From assembly GCA_963575745.1 (NCBI GenBank), contig CAUYUJ010017894.1, positions 25,352 to 89,351 on the forward strand: DNA of 64,000 nt, given 5' to 3'. Every line of letters starts with the position of its first letter. Position 1 is the stretch's first letter. Origin of the DNA: Prorocentrum cordatum (taxonomy: Eukaryota; Sar; Dinophyceae; Prorocentrales; Prorocentraceae). This document shows, one piece after another, positions 20,901-29,029 of the stretch. Both the position numbers and the translations under genes were made by a program. The notes below the pieces were generated by a model. That model worked only from the letters and a program-made list of their open reading frames with translations, was not told where the DNA came from and did not search any database.

Positions 20901-23241
20901 TGATGACGGTTGCCGTGATTGTCGTGGTCGTCGCTGCTGTCGTTGAAGTCACCGAGCGGGTCGCGGTCCCACTCAGCGTGGACGCGGTGCTACCGCTGCT
21001 CATTGTGCTGCTTCTCGTGGTGGTCCGGATGCTAGTGGTGACCTGGTACTTGATGTAGGTGCAGGCCCTGCTGTTCGTGCCCTCCCAGTTCGCCACAATG
21101 TCACTGATCGCGCTGTAGCAATATCGCACACCAATGTCCGTACAGTCGTTGTCATGCAGGGCAGTGCAATCAGGATCTGCGTTGCACGCCGCCTCCGCAA
21201 CAGCCCTCGAGGACGATGGGCTGTAGCATAGCCCAGACCACGCAGCACTGGCTACTCGCGGACCGTCAATGTACAATGCTTCCGTGGATACAGTTGTCAG
21301 TGTAGTAGAGACTGGCGTGGTTGTGCTGATAGTGCTGGTGGTGACTTGGTACTTGATATAGGTGCAGGCCCTGCTGTCCGTGCCCTCCCAGTTCACCACA
21401 ATGTCACTGATCGCGCTGTAGCAATATCGCACACCTGTGTCCGTACAGTCGTTGTCATGCAGGGCAGTGCAATCAGGATCTGCGTTGCACGCTGCCTCAG
21501 CATCAGCCCTCGAGGACGTTTGGCTGTAACACAGACCAGACCACGCAGCACTGGCCACTCGCGGACCGTCAATGTACAATGCTTCAGCGGATCTGGTTGT
21601 TAGTGTCGTTGAAGCAGCGCTGGAATCCGTGGTGGCAGTAGCACTAACTCCCACTGAAGTAGTTGTGCTGAGAGTGCTGGTGGTGACCTGGTACTTGATG
21701 TAGGTGCAGGCCCTGCTGTTCGTGCCCTCCCAGTTCGCCACAATGTCACTGATCGCGCTGTAGCAATATCGCACACCTGTGTCCGTACAGTCGTTGTCAT
21801 GCAGGGCAGTGCAATCAGGATCTGCGTTGCACGCCGCCTCAGCATCAGCCCTCGAGGACGTTGGGCTGTAGCATAGACCAGACCACGCAGCACTGGCCAC
21901 TCGCGGACCATCAACGTATAAAGTTGCGGCAATGCTTACCGTTGACGCGGTGGCAGTGCTGGTGGTGACCTGGTACTTGATATAGGTGCAGGCCCTGCTG
22001 TTCGTGCCCTCCCAGTTCGCCACAATGTCGCTGATCGCGCTGTAGCAATATCGCACACCTGTGTCCGTACAGTCGTTGTCATGCAGGGCAGTGCAATCAG
22101 GATCTGCGTTGCACGCCGCCTCAGCATCAGTCCTCGAGGAAGGTGGGCTGTAGCATAGACCCGACCACGCAGAACTGGCCACTCGCGGACCGTCAATGTA
22201 CAATGCTTCAGCGGATCTGGTTGTTAGTGACGTTGAAGCAGCGCTGGAATCCGTGGTGGCAGTAGCACTAACTCCCACTGAAGTAGTTGTGCTGAGAGTG
22301 CTGGCGGTGACCTGGTACTTGATGTAGGTGCAGGCCCTGCTGTTCGTGCCCTCCCAGTTCGCCACAATGTCACTGATCGCGCTGTAGCAATATCGCACAC
22401 CAATGTCCGTACAGTCGTTGTCATGCAGGGCGGTGCAATCAGGATCTGCGTTGCACGCCGCCTCCGCAACAGCCCTCGAGGACGATGGGCTGTAGCATAG
22501 CCCAGACCACGCAGCACTGGCTACTCGCGGACCGTCAATGTACAATGCTTCCGTGGATACAGTTGTCAGTGTAGTAGAGACTGGCGTGGTTGTGCTGAGG
22601 GTGCTGCTGGTGACCTGGTACTTGACGTAGGTGCAGGCCCTGCTGTCCATGCCCTCCCAGTTCACCACAATGTCGCTGATCGCGCTGTAGCAATATCGCA
22701 CACCTGTGTCCGTACAGTCGTTGTCATGCAGGGCAGTGCAATCAGGATCTGCGTTGCACGCTGCCTCAGCATCAGTCCTCGAGGAAGGTGGGCTGTAGCA
22801 TAGACCAGACCACGCAGAACTGGCCACTCGCGGACCGTCAATGTACATAGGAACGGTCGAGGTCGCTGTACTGGTGGTGACCTGGTACTTGACGTACATG
22901 CAGGCCCTGCTGTCCGTGCCCTCCCAGTTTGCTACAATGTCGCTGATCGCGCTGAAGCAATATCGCACACCTGTGTTCGTACAGTCGTTGTCATGCAGTG
23001 AAGTGCAATCAGGATCTGCGTTACACGCCGCCTCAGCATCAGCCCTCGGGAAGGGTGGGCTGTAGCAAAGACCCGCCCATGCCGCATTTGCCACTCGCGG
23101 GCCGTCGATGTACAACGCTTCAGTGGATACGGTTGACACCGTGCTGGTAGCAGTGGAAGTACCATCAAGACGTCGACCGTCGGGGTATAGAGCCGCTCGC
23201 GTGATCGTTATTCTGGTGCTGGTGGCGACCTGGCGCCACAT
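14962..23241 (-). CDS. Giant modular protein with 21 six-Cys PAN/apple-like domains, N-terminal part (segment A)
   Basis: Open frame of about 2,759 codons. It contains 21 copies of an approximately 80-residue domain that begins ALYIDGPRVASAAWSGLC and continues with EAACNADPDC, NDCTDTGVRYC and SRACTYIKYQ, giving six conserved cysteines that could form three disulfides. The arrangement (A..AC..DP.C.A.., a central C..C, a terminal C.Y.K) resembles PAN/apple adhesion domains; that is a resemblance, not a verified match. Domains are separated by Thr/Ser-rich linkers of varying length. Below about 16020 the frame enters the 141-residue satellite. The first Met has an in-frame TGA two codons upstream and no signal peptide, and the first residues (MWRQVATST) resemble the end of a domain (IKYQVTTST), so an upstream exon is likely missing. 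An extracellular adhesive or wall role is inferred. Confidence 0.75.
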   Translation of the reverse strand: MWRQVATSTRITITRAALYPDGRRLDGTSTATSTVSTVSTEALYIDGPRVANAAWAGLCYSPPFPRADAEAACNADPDCTSLHDNDCTNTGVRYCFSAISDIVANWEGTDSRACMYVKYQVTTSTATSTVPMYIDGPRVASSAWSGLCYSPPSSRTDAEAACNADPDCTALHDNDCTDTGVRYCYSAISDIVVNWEGMDSRACTYVKYQVTSSTLSTTTPVSTTLTTVSTEALYIDGPRVASAAWSGLCYSPSSSRAVAEAACNADPDCTALHDNDCTDIGVRYCYSAISDIVANWEGTNSRACTYIKYQVTASTLSTTTSVGVSATATTDSSAASTSLTTRSAEALYIDGPRVASSAWSGLCYSPPSSRTDAEAACNADPDCTALHDNDCTDTGVRYCYSAISDIVANWEGTNSRACTYIKYQVTTSTATASTVSIAATLYVDGPRVASAAWSGLCYSPTSSRADAEAACNADPDCTALHDNDCTDTGVRYCYSAISDIVANWEGTNSRACTYIKYQVTTSTLSTTTSVGVSATATTDSSAASTTLTTRSAEALYIDGPRVASAAWSGLCYSQTSSRADAEAACNADPDCTALHDNDCTDTGVRYCYSAISDIVVNWEGTDSRACTYIKYQVTTSTISTTTPVSTTLTTVSTEALYIDGPRVASAAWSGLCYSPSSSRAVAEAACNADPDCTALHDNDCTDIGVRYCYSAISDIVANWEGTNSRACTYIKYQVTTSIRTTTRSSTMSSGSTASTLSGTATRSVTSTTAATTTTITATVITSTATDALYIDGPRVASSAWSGLCYSPPSSRADAEAACNADPDCIALHDNDCTNTGVRYCYSAISDIVVNWGGTNSRACTYIKYQVTTSTLSTTTSTIATVSTEALYIEGPRVASAAWSGLCYSPSSSRADAEAACNADPDCTALHDNDCTNTGVRYCYSAISDIVVNWEGTDSRACTYIKYQVTTSTISIASSVSETVSTATTTVTTVSTEALYIDGPRVAIAAWSGLCYSQTSSRADAEEACNADPDCTALHDNDCTDTDVRYCYSAISDIVANSEGTDSGACTYIKYQVTTSTRTTKTSSTETSSTISSMTDTSTLSGTATSSVTLTFTISSFSVTVTTSSSSASSSTTVTAATSTATTFSGAASTTVTSVSTEALYIDGPRVASAAWSGLCYSPPSSRTDAEAACNADPDCTALHDNDCTDIGVRYCYSAISDIVANWEGTNSRACTYIKYQVTTSTLSTTTSTIATVSTEALYIDGPRVASAAWSGLCYSPSSSRADAEAACNADPDCIALHDNDCTNTGVRYCYSAISDIVVNWEGTDSRACTYIKYQVTTSTLSTTTPVSTTLTTVSTEALYIEGPRVASSAWNGLCYSTSSSRADAEAACNADPDCTALHDNDCTNTGVRYCYSAISDIVANWEGTNSRACTYVKYQVTTSTLSTATSVSETVSTATTTVTTVSTEAFYIDGPRVAIAAWSGLCYSQTSTRADAEAACNADPDCTALHDNDCTDTDVRYCYSAISDIVANSEGTDSGACTYIKYQVTTSTRTTKTSSTESSSTISSMTDTSTLSGTATSSVTLTFTISSFSVTVTTSSSFASSSTTVTAATSTATTFSGAASTTVTSVSTEALYIDGPRVASAAWSGLCYSPSSSRADAEAACNADPDCIALHDNDCTNTGVRYCYSAISDIVVNWGGTNSRACTYIKYQVTTSTLSTTTSTIATVSTEALYIEGPRVASAAWSGLCYSPSSSRADAEAACNADPDCTALHDNDCTNTGVRYCYSAISDIVVNWEGTDSRACTYIKYQVTTSTLSTTTPVSTTLTTVSTEALYIEGPRVASSAWNGLCYSTSSSRVNSEEACNADPDCTALHDNDCTNTGVRYCYSAISDIVANWEGTNSRACTYVKYQVTTSTLSTATSVSETVSTATTTVTTVSTEALYIDGPRVASAAWSGQCYSQPSSRADAEAACNADPDCTALHDNDCTDTDVRYCYSAISDIVANSEGTDSGACTYIKYQVTTSTRTTKTSSTESSSTISSMTDTSTLSGTATSSATLTFTISSFSVTVTTSSSSASSTTTISAATSIATTFSGAASTTLTSVSTDALYIDGPRVASAAWSGLCYSQPSSRADAEAACNADPDCTALHDTDCTNTGVRYCYSAISDIVVNWNGTNSRACTYVKYQVTTSTLSTTTPVSTDTTTLTTVSTEALYIDGPRVASAAWSGLCYSQPSSRADAEAACNADPDCIALHDNDCTDTGVRYCYSAISDIVVNWHGTDSRACTYVKYQVTTSTLSTATSVSETVSTATTTVTTVSTEALYIEGPRVASSAWNGLCYSTSSSRVNSEEACNADPDCTALHDVDCTNTGVRYCYSAISDIVANWEGTNSRACTYVKYQITTSTQTTTTSSTESSNTVSSVTDTSTLSGTATSSTTLTLTISSLSVTVTTSSTFSIISTLTSASRTSSTTPTLTTRSLSETTTISTTGMSTSVTSTTASATTSTGTDTETTASTVSSSTSITVTFSTVTSMSTVTTMSTGTGSAPATFTSTVSSTTTVSSSVVETSSATPSRTASSATQSSSTTPASSTASSGTSLTGTTGSGNTSLTDTSTSTASASDTSSTTASVSDTSSTTASSTSGTSSASVTSSTFQTSSSVTSSSTVMSISGTSTSTRTATTASPTTTSGTTADSSTITVSSSSTSVVETSSATSSSTASSATQSSSTTPASSTTSSGTSLTGTTGSGNTSLRHKALRPVRAIPAARRPV
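16928..21175 (-). repeat. 1416-bp higher-order repeat of Cys domains and linker
   Basis: The same linker (STLSGTATSSVTLTFTISS followed by FSVTVTTSSS) with its flanking domains recurs with starts at 16928, 18344 and 19760 on the plus strand, spaced exactly 1416 bp (472 codons). A more diverged linker copy lies near 15840-16020. The period is a multiple of three, so amplification kept the frame. The upper boundary of the third unit is approximate. Confidence 0.7.
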
Positions 23242-23628
23242 AGATCGTCACGTGGCATGTTTATACACTGCGCGTTACAAGCGCACCCTGAAGATTGAAC
23301 CTCTCCGCTGGCCTCGAGTCGAGGGCACCAGGCTGCCAGGTTGTCCTCAGCCCGACGGTTTAAGATCAGCAGGTTTCAAAACAAGTCGGCGCCAGTCCGT
23401 CCTGGCCCACTCGTCCGCATCAAATTCCCCCGCAGTCCAGACCAAAGACCCCCCAAGGTCCCCTAGAGCGCCGAACCCGTCTGCCAGCTCGTGACAGGAC
23501 TCTACCAGACGAAAACGGCCGGCCATGGCAGGGCAATGAGAGAATGGCAGCTGTAGGTAGGCTGTGACATGGAAGTGGCAACAAGACGAAGGCTTACACG
23601 GACAAGGGATGTACATAGTTTTCATTCG
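23242..23628. other. Non-coding flank upstream of the giant gene
   Basis: No convincing coding or RNA feature. This is where an upstream exon, promoter or trans-splice acceptor of the giant gene would be expected on the minus strand, but no motif was clear enough to call. Confidence 0.4.
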
Positions 23629-23815
23629 AGTGGGGCGGGAGGGGCAGGCAGGAGAAGGGGGAGGCGAAGGAGGAGGAGGAGGAGAAGGAGGAAGAGGAAG
23701 AGGATGAGGAAGAGGAGAAGAAGATGGAGGAGGGGGAGGAGAAGGAGGAAGAGCAGGAGAGGAACAGGACAAGGAGGAGAAGGAGGAAGACGAGAAGAAG
23801 GAGCAGTGAAGGGTG
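23629..23815 (+). repeat. (GGA)n-rich purine tract
   Basis: Imperfect GGA/GAA triplets. The mirror-image arrangement with the TCC tract at the other end of the giant gene is noted. Confidence 0.9.
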
Positions 23816-23828
23816 TGAAAGTTCCGCG

Positions 23829-23854
23829 CACACACACACACACACACACACACA
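23829..23854 (+). repeat. (CA)13 microsatellite
   Basis: Thirteen uninterrupted CA units. Confidence 0.95.
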
Positions 23855-24031
23855 TGCCGAGTGTGAGCCAGTCCGTCTCAGCCCGCACCACAAACGTCGT
23901 CGGCTGGACCCCATACACCTCGAGTGCCCAGAAGGTCAACACTGCGTGCCGAAGAACCCGACAGAGCGACGGGCGAGCACTACCGGACACGCCAAACAAC
24001 GGCACGACTTGAGACGAGGGGCGACGGGCAG

Positions 24032-24112
24032 AGGAGGAGGAGGAGGAAGCACAAGGACAACAGACCGTGTGTTTCCTCCTCCTCCTCCTCCTCCTCGTCC
24101 TCCTCCTTCTTG
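24032..24112. repeat. GGA/TCC inverted repeat
   Basis: gaggaggaggaggaagcaca at the left is the near reverse complement of tgtgtttcctcctcctcctc at the right, with an approximately 18-base loop. It could fold as a hairpin but may be just opposed microsatellites. Confidence 0.6.
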
Positions 24113-24226
24113 GCTTAGCGCAGCGTCAAACAGGAAGCACAAGGAGGGATAGGATTCTGGGATTGCTGGGCTCTCTCACGCACAAGGGCTGAGGCGAACG
24201 GCTCTTGTGAACCAGCTTCGGCGCCC

Positions 24227-24303
24227 GCGAGCCGCTGACTCGCCCCTCTGCGAGCCGCTGACTCGCCCCTCGCCCTTCTGCTGCGAGCCGCTGACTCGCT
24301 CCT
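24227..24303 (+). repeat. Three copies of GCGAGCCGCTGACTCGC
   Basis: Copies start at 24227, 24250 and 24283 (spacings 23 and 33 bp). Each unit is itself a near palindrome (GCGAG...CTCGC). Confidence 0.85.
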
Positions 24304-25011
24304 CGGATCACCATGAGGCTGCGGCGGGAAAGACGGAAGCACTCGCCCTGTCGTATACACAGCGGACCGAGCCGGAGAGCAACGTACTCTCGAGAGCGTG
24401 CAGCGGCGGGCCCACACGGGGTGCAGCACTGGACGGTGGAAGGCCCGAGAAAGAAAAGTGAAAAAAGGGTAGCGTGCACAGCACAGGTCGGGGACTGCCG
24501 ACTTGCACGGCAACAATCACAACGCGATGTCGAGCACGGGAAGATCCGCGACTCACAGCGGGAGAGCCGTGCGTCCACTGCTGCGGACAGGCCACACTCA
24601 AGGGCCGCCTGGGTCCACCTTGCGACCTTCGCCATCCCCATTGGACCAGACCCATGGGGTCTTCTCGAGGTTGGGGTTCCTTGAAGGGCGCCCCATCGGG
24701 CAATTCGGCTTCTGGTCCACGAAGTGCTCGCATCCACAGACCTCTTCTGGGCACTTCTTCCGATCCGCACATATGCCATTATTCTAATCCTTCTTCTCCA
24801 GCGTTTCAAACTGCCGAGCATTACCCGGTCCGTTGGATCGGATGAACTTACCCGTCTTAGGGCCCCGCTGCACATTCCGCAATGACCAATAATGGCGGAC
24901 ACGATGGTCGGACCAGCCAGGTGCCCGCCAGTACCTCATATAGTCGTCTGGTACCTGTTGGCGAGCAACCCCGTCGTTCTGTTCACCAACTAAAATGAAT
25001 CGACGCTGGCC
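24304..25011. other. Intergenic stretch, no feature recognised
   Basis: Mixed-composition DNA. Frames of up to 258 codons exist on the minus strand but show no domain, repeat or codon-use signal that I would trust. Confidence 0.35.
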
Positions 25012-25838
25012 TTAGGGTTCGTCCGAACCTTCGTCACCCTGATGCTGGTTACCCCGCGACCATGCCCTTCTTGGCGGCCACCTCGGATCTCGCGGGCGCG
25101 GGCGCTGCGCGCCGCTTGAGCGGGCACGCAAGCGCCTGCGCGAATGTCGCCGCCGATGATGGCATGGCGGACTGCTCACAGCTCCCCGTTCCTGATCATC
25201 ATTCTGAGCGCGTTCCACGCGTCTCCAAGCCTCACAGCTCGAAGGACGGAGATGTAATACAAAGGTATAGCGAGAGCCTTCATTATGTCCAGGTTCGCAT
25301 TGGATCCGCTCAGAAAGGTCACCAGCGTCGCGCGGGCTATCCCGCAAAGGATCATCATTGCAGGTTTCTGCACGCAGGGTTCCCAATCGCCTGCGGTCGG
25401 AGCGCCAATCGTAGCTCCTCTTCCGTGGCCAGTATCGAGTCATCATCAGAACTATCCGGCTCGTACCCATCGGAGTGTGCAGGCCCCCCCGCCACCTCGC
25501 AGTCCGAGTCGGCGGATGATTTGCACTCCTCGATGATCTCCATGGAACGCAGTTTGCCCCGCGACCGGGATGCCCAGCCAGTCTGCAAGATCGATCTCGT
25601 CGTGGCCAACGAAGACCTCCTCGCAAAGCTCCTCGGCGCACCTCTCGAGGGACACGCCGGCGCTCATGTACCTCGCGGACATGAAGTGGACAGCGGCAGT
25701 GAGGATGTCCTCTGACTCGGCAAGACGAGTGTCGAAATCGACATACTGAACGTCGGAATCGGTTTGAGCCAAATTTATCGACGGACCCCTGCCTCCCCCG
25801 TCGCCCCGCTGGGTGCTATGGCTGATATCACATTCCAT
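25012..25838 (-). pseudogene. Degraded post-Gag region of the same retrotransposon
   Basis: After a frame break near 25850 the minus strand reads MECDISHST, which looks like a damaged CCHC zinc knuckle (only one Cys and the His remain), then RGDGGGRGPSINLAQ and DVQYVDFDTRLAESED. Further frame changes occur near 25600 and 25400, with coding-like pieces GWASRSRGKLRSMEIIEECK and ILCGIARATLVTFLSGSNAN. No protease DTG/DSG, integrase or reverse transcriptase motif was found before 25012, so the pol region is lost or decayed beyond recognition. The direction agrees with Gag. Confidence 0.5.
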
Positions 25839-25839
25839 G

Positions 25840-27101
25840 GCTTCCCTGTTGGTATCCTTCGGTTAACCCCGCCGTCCCTCACTTTTTCCTGAGCCGCGCT
25901 TACGGCTCTCACTCTTCCCCGGGAAGATTTCCTCAGACTGCGGTCCCGTAATCGAGCCAGGAATGTCAGCATGCCTCTACCATGCAACCGTCGTCGTTTA
26001 CCTTTGCCTCTACCTTTACCCTTTGACCTAAGCACGCGTCGAACTGCACGTCGTACCCTCCGAACTGGTTGTTTCATGAAGCGTTTCTATCGGCGCTTAT
26101 GTTTCTGATAGTCCAAGAACATCCATCGCGCTCGTTGTTCTTCGGTGGGGTGCGTGTGCATATCAGAAAAGTCAAAGTTACCAGTTCCTTCATCCGACGA
26201 GGCGTCAGCATCGGCGCCTGAGTCAAAGTCGGATTCTGCGGGCTGCCCCGACGAGCCCACTAAAGTAGTGGATTGGGCAAGGGCCGCCGTTGCCGACGGC
26301 CCTGATATTGGGCCCAGGAGTCTTGCGACCCCGTGGGCTGGCCACCTTGCTGGCTCAATAGAGTGGTGGCCTCCTTTGGTTGTAGACCGCCATTCCAGAC
26401 GGCGCCGGCAGGTCGCCCCGCATGAGCGCCACCATGTAAGACATCAGTCAGCGCGATGGCCGCGGTTGAACACATCACCAATGTTACTGGGGGTTCGCTC
26501 AGCAATTTGAACGTAAACCATCGTGCAATCCAGTAAAGAGTCGAACTGTTGCTGAATCCTTAGCATCTGATGGTTCAATAGTTGCACAACTTGCTGTGCA
26601 CGCGAAGTACCGACACCTAGGGCCCTGAACAGTATGACTGTCAGGATTTTGACAGTTTGGGACATTGAACCCGCGGCGTCAGCTTCAAAGCGTGCAATCT
26701 CGAAATGCGCCAGCGTCTGGTCAAACCGTTCTCCCGCATGGACGCGGAAGTCGATGAGAGCCGTCCCCAAATTAAGTTATCGCTCATCTTCAAGATTCTC
26801 GAACTGAGTGCTGAGGAGGAACATTATGTAGATGACCCCGTCAGTGTGGCGTCAACCAATGTTGACTCCAAAGTGGATGATTGCTGAGGGGGCTCTCATG
26901 GCAATGGTCCTTGCGAGATCTCCGAGGCCACGCTGTAGAGCAGCGGCCTGTTAGGAGGGAGTCATAGTGCCTGCGGTCACGTTGATCCAGGCATGTACCT
27001 CGCGAACGAGCTCGCGAAAAAGTTCGTTGCCGCCAGGCTCCCAGTGAGGGCCGGTAGTACGCGCGTCGTCTGCGTCACGCTGCATATGTCCAACAGCACA
27101 C
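25840..27101 (-). pseudogene. Retrotransposon Gag pseudogene with five in-frame stops
   Basis: One continuous minus-strand frame from about 27100 to 25850 reads as a retrotransposon Gag. The N-terminal part (QAAALQRGLGDLARTIAMRA) is followed by a capsid-like section (LGTALIDFRVHAGERFD, then LTVILFRALGVG and IAERTPSNIGDVFNRG). An acidic Ser/Asp linker (DSGADADASSDEGTGNFD) comes next, then a basic nucleocapsid segment (KRFMKQPVRRVRRAVRR, SKGKGRGKGKRRR). In-frame stops lie at 26951 (TAA), 26852 (TGA), 26777 (TAA), 26444 (TGA) and 26087 (TAG), yet no frameshift is needed across about 1.25 kb. The order and phrases match Gag proteins I associate with dinoflagellate LTR retrotransposons; that match is from memory. 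It cannot encode an intact protein. Confidence 0.65.
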
Positions 27102-27720
27102 CCGATGGCGACCCAGCGGAAGCCGAAGATAGCGATGCCAATCCAGTGGCCCCGTAGGACGGCGTCGGTTGTACGTGGCTGTTGGTTACGAGGTGACGTT
27201 GCCGTCAGTTTGCGAGGGGGTACAGGCGGCACGATGCCATAACGCACGTTACCACGCATAGGATGTCCGAAGAAATTGCCTATTGGCGTTGCTGGGTAGG
27301 TTTCAGGAGTGTAGTAGCGCAGAGATGTAGGGCTCAGGTAGGAGACCTCTGCGAGAGCAGAGGCAGCAGTGCAAGTGTCCTTGCGATGGCCTAGAGCTCC
27401 TCCCCGTAGAGCCACTTCCCCCTGATGGTCCACCATGTCGGTAGTCCACCGGATAGCGCCGTGGATAGCAAGGAGTAGGGCTAGAGCTGACCACCAACGG
27501 CCAGCTTCGCTACCAAGTTTAGAGCCGGTTGGGAGGCCCAACCAGATGCTTCGCCTAAGGCGAAGCATACGTCCAACCATGCTGAATCGTATTAGCGATA
27601 GCGCCAGAGGTAGGAAAGAGCCGCGTGAGCGGCGAGGGAACATCTCAAGAGTACAGGGTGGAACATTTTCTGTCTCGATGCAAGGTAGCGGGCCGCGGTG
27701 CAGCCCAGTCAGATAGGTGG
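27102..27720 (-). other. Leader-side region of the dead retrotransposon, unrecognised
   Basis: The Gag frame remains open upstream for about 200 more codons on the minus strand (phrases such as YLSPTSLRYYTPETYP and PATPIGNFFGHPMRGN), but I do not recognise a family. It may be a Gag leader or unrelated sequence that happens to be open. No LTR pair was identified. Confidence 0.3.
27546..27568. repeat. Perfect 23-bp palindrome (11-bp arms)
   Basis: Arms ATGCTTCGCCT and AGGCGAAGCAT are exact reverse complements around a single A. Confidence 0.9.
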
Positions 27721-27779
27721 CCGGTTTTTTGGGCCAAAATGGCCGCGGACAAACGCTCGATACCTCTCGCCTTTGCCCT

Positions 27780-28330
27780 TCCTCCTTCAGGGTCCGACAT
27801 GCCCAGAGAACGGCCAACGACGCGCAAGATGGCCCCCAGACGGCCCAGGAGGCCTCCAAGACGCCCCAAAAGGCCCCCAAAGGGCCTCCCAAGAGAGCCC
27901 CAAGAGACCAAATTGATTGATGCTGCTTGGGTTGTTGCAGGTTTTTGGCTTTCTCGCCTTTTCGGCCTCCCGACGCTCCCAGACGGCCCTTGAAGCCCAA
28001 GATCGCCCAAAGACGGCCCAAGAGGCCAACAAGAGGGCCCCAAAACGGCCCAAGAGGGCTCCAAAACTGGCCACGAAGCGCCCACGACGGCCCCACGAGG
28101 CTCCAAAGACGGCTCAAAGAGGGGGCCCAGATGGGGGACCCGAACGAACATTTCGAGCCCTCGGCCCCGAGGGGCCCCCAGGAGGCCCAAAGAGGCTCCC
28201 AAGAGGCTCCCAAGAGGCCCCAAGCAGGCCCCCAGGAGGCCCGAGAGGCCCCCAAGAAGCCCCGAAATTGCTCCCAAGAGGCCCTAAAACTGCCCCCATA
28301 AGGCCCCCGAGAGCGCTCCGAAGGGCCGCG
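27780..28330 (-). repeat. GAGGCCCC-type short-repeat array (copy 1)
   Basis: Degenerate tandem repeats of about 12-18 bases with core GGCCCCAAGAGGC and variants. On the minus strand it translates as Gly/Leu/Trp/Ser repeats (GASWGPLGASW), and on the plus as Pro/Arg/Lys repeats. The same family recurs at 33.4-33.7, 53.9-54.5 and 62.2-63.5 kb. Confidence 0.8.
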
Positions 28331-28477
28331 AGAAGCATCTCCAAGAACTCTGACCACAGCCCAAGCACGGTGGCGGGATGGGCCGAAGGCCATTAGACCT
28401 GGGCCGGCACGGAAACGGAAAGAGCGCCTCAAGCACATTAACCGAAATTACTCACACCACCGTTCGTACTGCCACCC

Positions 28478-28529
28478 CTCGCTCCTCCTCCTCCTCCTCC
28501 TCCTCCTCCTCCTCCTCCTCCTCCTCCTC
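28478..28529 (+). repeat. (TCC)n tract running into an assembly gap
   Basis: Uninterrupted TCC up to the first N. The true array length is unknown. Confidence 0.9.
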
Positions 28530-28629
28530 NNNNNNNNNNNNNNNNNNNNNNNNNNNNNNNNNNNNNNNNNNNNNNNNNNNNNNNNNNNNNNNNNNNNNNN
28601 NNNNNNNNNNNNNNNNNNNNNNNNNNNNN
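28530..28629. other. Assembly gap (100 N)
   Basis: Exactly 100 N, a conventional placeholder of unknown true size. Confidence 0.99.
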
Positions 28630-29029
28630 GCTGGCGTTGCGCCAGGCCTCGGCCACCAGGCGGAGCGCCTCTGGGGGCGAGGCCTCCGCCGCCGCCGGCA
28701 GGCCGGCGGCGCGCCGCGCGAGGAGCGGGAGGAGCAGGCGCAGGGCGAGCGACGGGGCGCTGCACGGCACGAGGCTCCCCGCCTCCAAGGGCCGGGCTGG
28801 ACGAAAGGGGGGAGCTGCACAGGGTGGCGGCGCGCACACGGGGCTGGGGAGGAGAGGGGGGGAGGGAGGCCTCTTGGGAGGAGGCAGCTTCTGAGAGGCG
28901 CCGGCCACAAGCCTATGGAGAAGGCCCACACCCTCTGAGAAGCAGCCTGCCTCTGAGAAGCCTTCCCGCCTCCCCCATGACCCTCCTCTGCGCGCGGCTA
29001 TCCTGAGGGGAACCGACAAGGAGGGACAA
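28630..29029. other. GC-rich stretch without a recognised gene
   Basis: Contains several copies of a CTCTGAGAAGC-like motif (about 28891, 28936 and 28952), also seen around 52800-52920. No coding feature is supported. Confidence 0.4.

Noticed and set aside
27720-28438. N-terminal half of a 495-codon minus-strand frame (Trp/Gly/Leu repeats)
   Set aside because: The repeats come from the GGCC short-repeat array and are joined by chance to the Gag-side frame.
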